In this document: in pieces, positions 60,612 through 64,000 of the stretch
How positions within the stretch are numbered: the stretch's first letter is position 1
Layout of the letters: the number at the start of each line of letters is the position of its first letter
Source of the DNA: an uncultured Opitutales bacterium
Lineage (GTDB): Bacteria; Verrucomicrobiota; Verrucomicrobiia; Opitutales; Intestinicryptomonadaceae
Length of the DNA: 64,000 nucleotides
Direction: 5' to 3'
Assembly (NCBI GenBank): GCA_934613645.1
Contig: CAKTTC010000001.1
Location: 231,755 to 295,754, forward strand
The notes under the pieces: model-generated
Seen by the model: only the letters and a program-made list of their open reading frames with translations
What the model was told of the DNA's origin: nothing
Databases searched by the model: none
Position numbers and translations under genes: made by a program

Positions 60612-61247
60612 CTATGCCAAAATGAACCGCCCAACTTCTTCGGGCGAACGGAAAATTTTGGCGGAAACTTTTTCAAGCCCCGCAACGTCGGCGCAATCAG
60701 CCCACGCCGCCGAAAGCGCGTCTACGCCCGCCTTGCGGCAGTCGAGCACGTCCTGAACGGAATCGCCCACGTAGTAGAAATCTTCGGGGTTCATTTTTGT
60801 TTCCGCGAAAATTTCGCGCATGCGTTCGGGCTTGACCGAACCCGTCTCCGCGCCCCACTTGAGAATGTCGAAATACTTTCCCATTTTGATTGCGTCGAGC
60901 GTTATGCCGAGGCTCTCCCTGCTCTTGCCCGTAACGATGTGGAGCGCAAACCCGCGCGCTTTCAGCGACTGCAAAAGCGGCTCGATTCCGTCGAAGGCAA
61001 AAAGCCCGTCGCGTTCGATTATGCGCTTTGTGGCGTCGAGATACGCCCGAAAAACCACTTCGGCATGTTCGGGAACTATGCGCTTGAAAACGCCCAGTTC
61101 CTGTGGGCCGAAATTGGCGTAGACCGTCTCGCGCGAAGGCCGCGCAAGCCCGAGGGAATCGAACGCAGAGTTGATGGCCTCGAACACTACGGGAAACGTG
61201 TCCGACAGCGTTCCGTCGAAATCGAATATAACTGCTTTTTTCATCAT
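60612..61247 (-). CDS. HAD-family phosphatase, PpaX/Gph-like
   Basis: A 211-residue HAD subclass IA enzyme: motif I VIFDFDGTLSD near 5-15, a helical cap, motif II HIVTGKSRES, motif III Lys in GSVKPERM, motif IV YYVGDSVQDVLDC. Likely acts on phosphoglycolate, pyrophosphate or a sugar phosphate. Start is either of two tandem ATG codons (61247/61244). It lies downstream of ligA on the same strand behind a probable terminator. A paralogue of the HAD gene at 47394. Confidence 0.88.
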   Translation of the reverse strand: MMKKAVIFDFDGTLSDTFPVVFEAINSAFDSLGLARPSRETVYANFGPQELGVFKRIVPEHAEVVFRAYLDATKRIIERDGLFAFDGIEPLLQSLKARGFALHIVTGKSRESLGITLDAIKMGKYFDILKWGAETGSVKPERMREIFAETKMNPEDFYYVGDSVQDVLDCRKAGVDALSAAWADCADVAGLEKVSAKIFRSPEEVGRFILA

Positions 61248-61292
61248 AAAAATACGCGGAAGATTATTGTTTTTTTTGCGCATTCGGGCAAC

Positions 61293-61331
61293 AAAAAAAC
61301 GCGCGGGTTAAGCCGCCCAAACGAACGCGCC
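61293..61331 (-). terminator. Probable terminator of ligA
   Basis: On the minus strand GCGCG (61330-61326) and CGCGC (61305-61301) with partial inner GGG/CCC pairing precede seven T (61299-61293). Confidence 0.5.
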
Positions 61332-61372
61332 TAACCGCAGCAAAACACTGGGCAACGTTCCGCCGAACGCGG

Positions 61373-63793
61373 CTAAAAATCAAACGACATTTGCGAGCCG
61401 CCGCTTTTTTCGGATTCCGCCGAACCGCCTTGCTGCTGCGCCGCGTCCGCGCCTGCCCCGCCGCCCTTTGGAAGAGCCGCGCCGCCGTCGAAATTTGTAT
61501 CGTCTGTCGCGCCGTTTGCCGAACCGTCTGCCGAAGGTTCGCGCGCAACGGCGGGAACGTTGTCGTCGCCCGCATTGTCCGATTGCCCTCCAGCTTCGGG
61601 AACGTTTGCGCCTGCCGCGCTGCCGGAATTTGCGCCGCCCGCTTCTCCGCCAGCTTCGGCTTTGTTCGACGAACCCGATTCCGCTTCGGCAAGACGCGCC
61701 AAAAATTCGTCCTCAAAGATGATTTTCGTGCCGAGCTCGGCGGCTTTTTTTGCCTTTGAGCCTTCGGTTTCGCCGTCGCTTATTAGGTAGTCGGTCTGCT
61801 TGGTAACGGAAGAACCGATTTTCCCGCCGAGGGCTTCAATTCTGCGTTTGGCGGCGTTTCTGTCCATCGCCTTGAGCGTGCCCGTCAGCACAAAAAGCTT
61901 ACTCGTAAAGAAATTTTCCGACGCCGAAATTTGCGCTTTAAAATTCAGCCCCGCGGCGCGGAGTTGCTCAATCATTTCGCGGTTGTGGGGGTCGTCGAAA
62001 AACGCGCGAACAGAAAGCGCGCGAACCGACTGCTGCTGTGCGTTCCCGCGGGCTGTGAGCGAGCTTTTGCCAAGCCCTTCTATCGCCATTATCTCCGACA
62101 GTTCCGCGTTCATCAGCGCGTCGATTGAGCCGAAGCGCGACGCCAGTTCCTTGGCATAACGCTCGCCTATTTCCAAAATTCCCAAGCCGAAAATCAGCCG
62201 CCCCAAGTCTTGCGACTTCGACTTTTCAATCGATTCAAGCAGGTTTTCCGCGCTCTTGTCCTTGAATTTGTCGAGCGAAAGCAGACGCTGTTTTGTGAGC
62301 GAATACAAGTCGGCGGGGCTTTTTACGCCGAGCCTGTCAACCAAGTTCGCCACGACCGCACCGCCAAGCCCCTTTATGTCCATGCAGTCGCGCGAGGCGA
62401 AGTGCTCTATGCGCCCCTTCACCTGCGGCGGGCACGAGAAATTCGGGCAGCGCGCAAGCATTTTTTCGCCGTAGACTTTCAGCGGCGAGCCGCATTCGGG
62501 ACAGACGCTCGGGAACGCGAACGGCGCGCCCCGCCCCGCTCTGTCGGTGTCGGCCACCCCCAAGACCGCGGGAATGATTTCGCCCGCCTTTTCAACAATA
62601 ACGGTGTCGCCTACCCTGATGTCTTTTTGGGCTATGTAGTTTGCGTTGTGCAGCGTTGCGCGCGAAACCGTAGAACCCGAAACATAGACGGGCTCAAGCT
62701 CCGCCACGGGCGTTACAGCCCCCGTGCGGCCAACCTGCAATGTTATCGCCAACACCTTTGTTGATACGCGCTCGGCGCGGTATTTCCACGCAATGGCCCA
62801 GCGCGGGGCGTGGCTTGTCCAGCCCGCGTCGGCGTGGAGCGAACAGTCGTCGAGCTTCAAAACCGCGCCGTCTGTGTTGAACGGGAAATCGTTCCTGACC
62901 TCTTCGAGGGCGCAGATTTTTTCGAACGCCTGCGCCGTTCCCGCGGCCGTTTCGCGCCAGTTGACAGACGGCAAACCGAGCTTCGCCAAACGCTGCGGCA
63001 AGTCGGATTGGCGTTTCAGTTCGAACCCTTTCGACGCGCCGACGGAATAAAAAACCGCCTCCAACTTGCGCTGCGAAAGAATGTCGGCGTCGAGCAGCTT
63101 CAGCGTGCCCGCAGCGAGATTGCGCGGGTTTGCATACGGGCGCTTCCGCTCTATTTCGGCGGCCTGCTCGGGTGTGAGCGGCGACTTCTGCCGTTTTTCG
63201 AGCTTGAGCTTTTCGGCCTCCACGGCGAGCTTCGAAAGCCTGTCGAATTCCGCGCGCGTCATGTAGGCTTCGCCGCGGATTTCGAGAAGTTCGGGAATGC
63301 CGCTGCCCGAGAGGGTTTGCGGAATGTTCGAAAATACGGAACAGTTGCGGGTGATGTCGTCGCCGCGCTCGCCGTCGCCGCGCGTGAGCAGACGCTCGAG
63401 GCGGCCGTTTTTGTAGATTGCCGAAATGCCCGCGCCGTCGATTTTCGGCTCTACCGAATAGACGAAATCGCCGTCAATGCCCAGTATTTTGTGCAACCGC
63501 GCGTCGAATTCGGCAAGCTCGGCAGTGTTGAAAACGTTGTCGAGACTCAACATCGGCGAGAGGTGCGCGACCGATTCAAAACCGGCGTCGAGATCGCTTC
63601 CTACGCGGGTTGAGGGCGACGAAGCCGAGGCGAATTGCGGATAGCGTTCCTCGAGAGAGCGGAGCTCGCGCATGAGTAAATCGAAATCGTCGTCGGAGAT
63701 GACTGGGGCGTTTTCGACTCTGTAGAGGTGCTCGTGGTGCGCAATTTCCATGCGTAGTTGAATAATTCTGTTTTCAACGTCGTCTATTTGCAT
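61373..63793 (-). CDS. ligA: NAD-dependent DNA ligase with extended disordered C-terminal tail
   Basis: An 806-residue replicative and repair ligase. Domain Ia (HHEHLYRVENAPVISDDDFD), adenylation site EPKIDGAG with Lys117, OB fold (QVGRTGAVTPVAELEPV), zinc finger (CPECGSPL and CPNFSCP), HhH repeats and a BRCT domain (LFVLTGTLKAMDRNAAKR). Typical LigA ends here at about 670-700 residues. This one adds about 100 residues rich in Gly, Ala, Ser, Asn, Asp and Glu, ending in QMSFDF, which resembles a β-clamp-binding hexapeptide. The start at 63793 (MQIDDVENR) is preferred; the in-frame upstream stretch is AT-rich leader. Confidence 0.96.
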   Translation of the reverse strand: MQIDDVENRIIQLRMEIAHHEHLYRVENAPVISDDDFDLLMRELRSLEERYPQFASASSPSTRVGSDLDAGFESVAHLSPMLSLDNVFNTAELAEFDARLHKILGIDGDFVYSVEPKIDGAGISAIYKNGRLERLLTRGDGERGDDITRNCSVFSNIPQTLSGSGIPELLEIRGEAYMTRAEFDRLSKLAVEAEKLKLEKRQKSPLTPEQAAEIERKRPYANPRNLAAGTLKLLDADILSQRKLEAVFYSVGASKGFELKRQSDLPQRLAKLGLPSVNWRETAAGTAQAFEKICALEEVRNDFPFNTDGAVLKLDDCSLHADAGWTSHAPRWAIAWKYRAERVSTKVLAITLQVGRTGAVTPVAELEPVYVSGSTVSRATLHNANYIAQKDIRVGDTVIVEKAGEIIPAVLGVADTDRAGRGAPFAFPSVCPECGSPLKVYGEKMLARCPNFSCPPQVKGRIEHFASRDCMDIKGLGGAVVANLVDRLGVKSPADLYSLTKQRLLSLDKFKDKSAENLLESIEKSKSQDLGRLIFGLGILEIGERYAKELASRFGSIDALMNAELSEIMAIEGLGKSSLTARGNAQQQSVRALSVRAFFDDPHNREMIEQLRAAGLNFKAQISASENFFTSKLFVLTGTLKAMDRNAAKRRIEALGGKIGSSVTKQTDYLISDGETEGSKAKKAAELGTKIIFEDEFLARLAEAESGSSNKAEAGGEAGGANSGSAAGANVPEAGGQSDNAGDDNVPAVAREPSADGSANGATDDTNFDGGAALPKGGGAGADAAQQQGGSAESEKSGGSQMSFDF

Positions 63794-63875
63794 ATGATTT
63801 GAGAGTATTTTGGAGTAAGAAATAGTTGCAAGATAAAACGATAAAATAAAAATGAAAAAAAGTTGAAAAAAAAGC

Positions 63876-63903
63876 TTGCAATGCGAAGACAGTTCCATAC
63901 ATT
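63876..63903 (+). promoter_or_regulatory. Promoter of tRNA-Glu
   Basis: TTGCAA (63876-63881), a 16-base spacer and TACATT (63898-63903), about 24 bases before the tRNA. Confidence 0.5.
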
Positions 63904-63926
63904 AAGGTCTCATAATTCTTTGGTAT

Positions 63927-64000
63927 GTCCCCATCGTCTAGCCCGGTTAGGACACAAGATTTTCATTCTTGCGACCAGGGTTCGAATCCCTGTGGGGACG
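63927..64000 (+). tRNA. tRNA-Glu (anticodon TTC)
   Basis: Acceptor GTCCCCA (63927-63933) pairs with TGGGGAC (63993-63999), discriminator G at 64000, the last base of the window. Anticodon loop ATTTTCATT, T loop GTTCGAATC. Whether CCA is encoded lies outside the window. Confidence 0.95.

Noticed and set aside
1..64000. CRISPR arrays, insertion sequences, prophage, toxin-antitoxin or restriction systems
   Set aside because: No regularly spaced repeats, transposase or integrase motifs, phage structural genes or defence-gene motifs were seen on either strand.

Overview
The window reads as chromosomal DNA from a Gram-negative bacterium, most likely Verrucomicrobiota of the Opitutae/Opitutales type, possibly a gut lineage. 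Support: outer-membrane genes (waaA, an Mla-type lipid transport operon, an OprB-type porin, many lipoproteins), RNase Y together with LPS genes, a BioG-BioC fusion, an α-L-rhamnosidase, a Tat-exported Gfo/Idh/MocA oxidoreductase, and start sites that mostly have A-rich leaders rather than strong Shine-Dalgarno sites. Codon use is strikingly uniform (TCG serine, CGC arginine, GAC/GAA). The taxonomic call is inference. No phage, insertion sequence, CRISPR array or rRNA operon is visible.

Layout. 1-986: 5' part of a secreted helical protein running off the left edge. 1.1-1.3 kb: tRNA-His with promoter and terminator. 1.5-5.5 kb: a foreign-looking pair, a class II UvrA ATPase and a Bcr/CflA drug exporter, the latter with a palindrome over its promoter. 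5.7-6.0 kb: a TRL-family lipoprotein. 6.3-11.5 kb (minus): a NitT/TauT-type ABC importer operon continuing into RNase Y and galM. 11.5-16.0 kb (plus): lipoprotein, OGG1-type glycosylase, FabZ-like dehydratase, ketoacyl synthase, waaA. 16.1-21.1 kb (minus): STAS-MlaE, MlaF, MlaD, PqiC-like lipoprotein, FabD and a secreted protein. 21.2-28.5 kb (minus): exported oxidoreductase, then a four-gene operon of rhamnosidase, RmlD-like reductase, degenerate β-lactamase-fold protein and sugar-binding protein.

28.6-35.9 kb (plus): hisC, CNNM/CBS protein, aconitase, a STAS plus PP2C phosphatase switch and ybaB, ending at a strong terminator. 36.1-44.3 kb (plus): a dense housekeeping run of recR, uppP, amidohydrolase, SGNH hydrolase, tmk, holB, TIM-barrel epimerase, ybeY, DUF502 protein and a RecO-like protein. 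44.3-53.4 kb (minus): a complete late biotin operon bioB-A-F-(G-C)-D overlapping into a HAD phosphatase, recD2 and psd. 53.6 kb: rpmG (L33), a 56-residue gene. 54.0-56.2 kb: porin and a membrane-anchored metallophosphoesterase. 56.3 kb: tRNA-Ser(GCU). 56.6-57.6 kb: an SUMF1-type gene split by an apparent one-base deletion. 57.7-60.4 kb: PepSY-like protein, a 48-residue protein with near-consensus promoter, and a large secreted glycosidase-like protein. 60.6-63.8 kb: HAD phosphatase and ligA with an unusual disordered tail. The window ends with tRNA-Glu.

Genes are packed in long co-directional units with 1-4 base stop/start overlaps, so translational coupling is probably common. The most notable items are the foreign UvrA2/exporter pair, the rhamnosidase operon with a catalytically dead β-lactamase-fold protein, the broken SUMF1 gene, the BioG-BioC fusion, the LigA tail ending in a clamp-binding-like hexapeptide, and the 48-residue gene.
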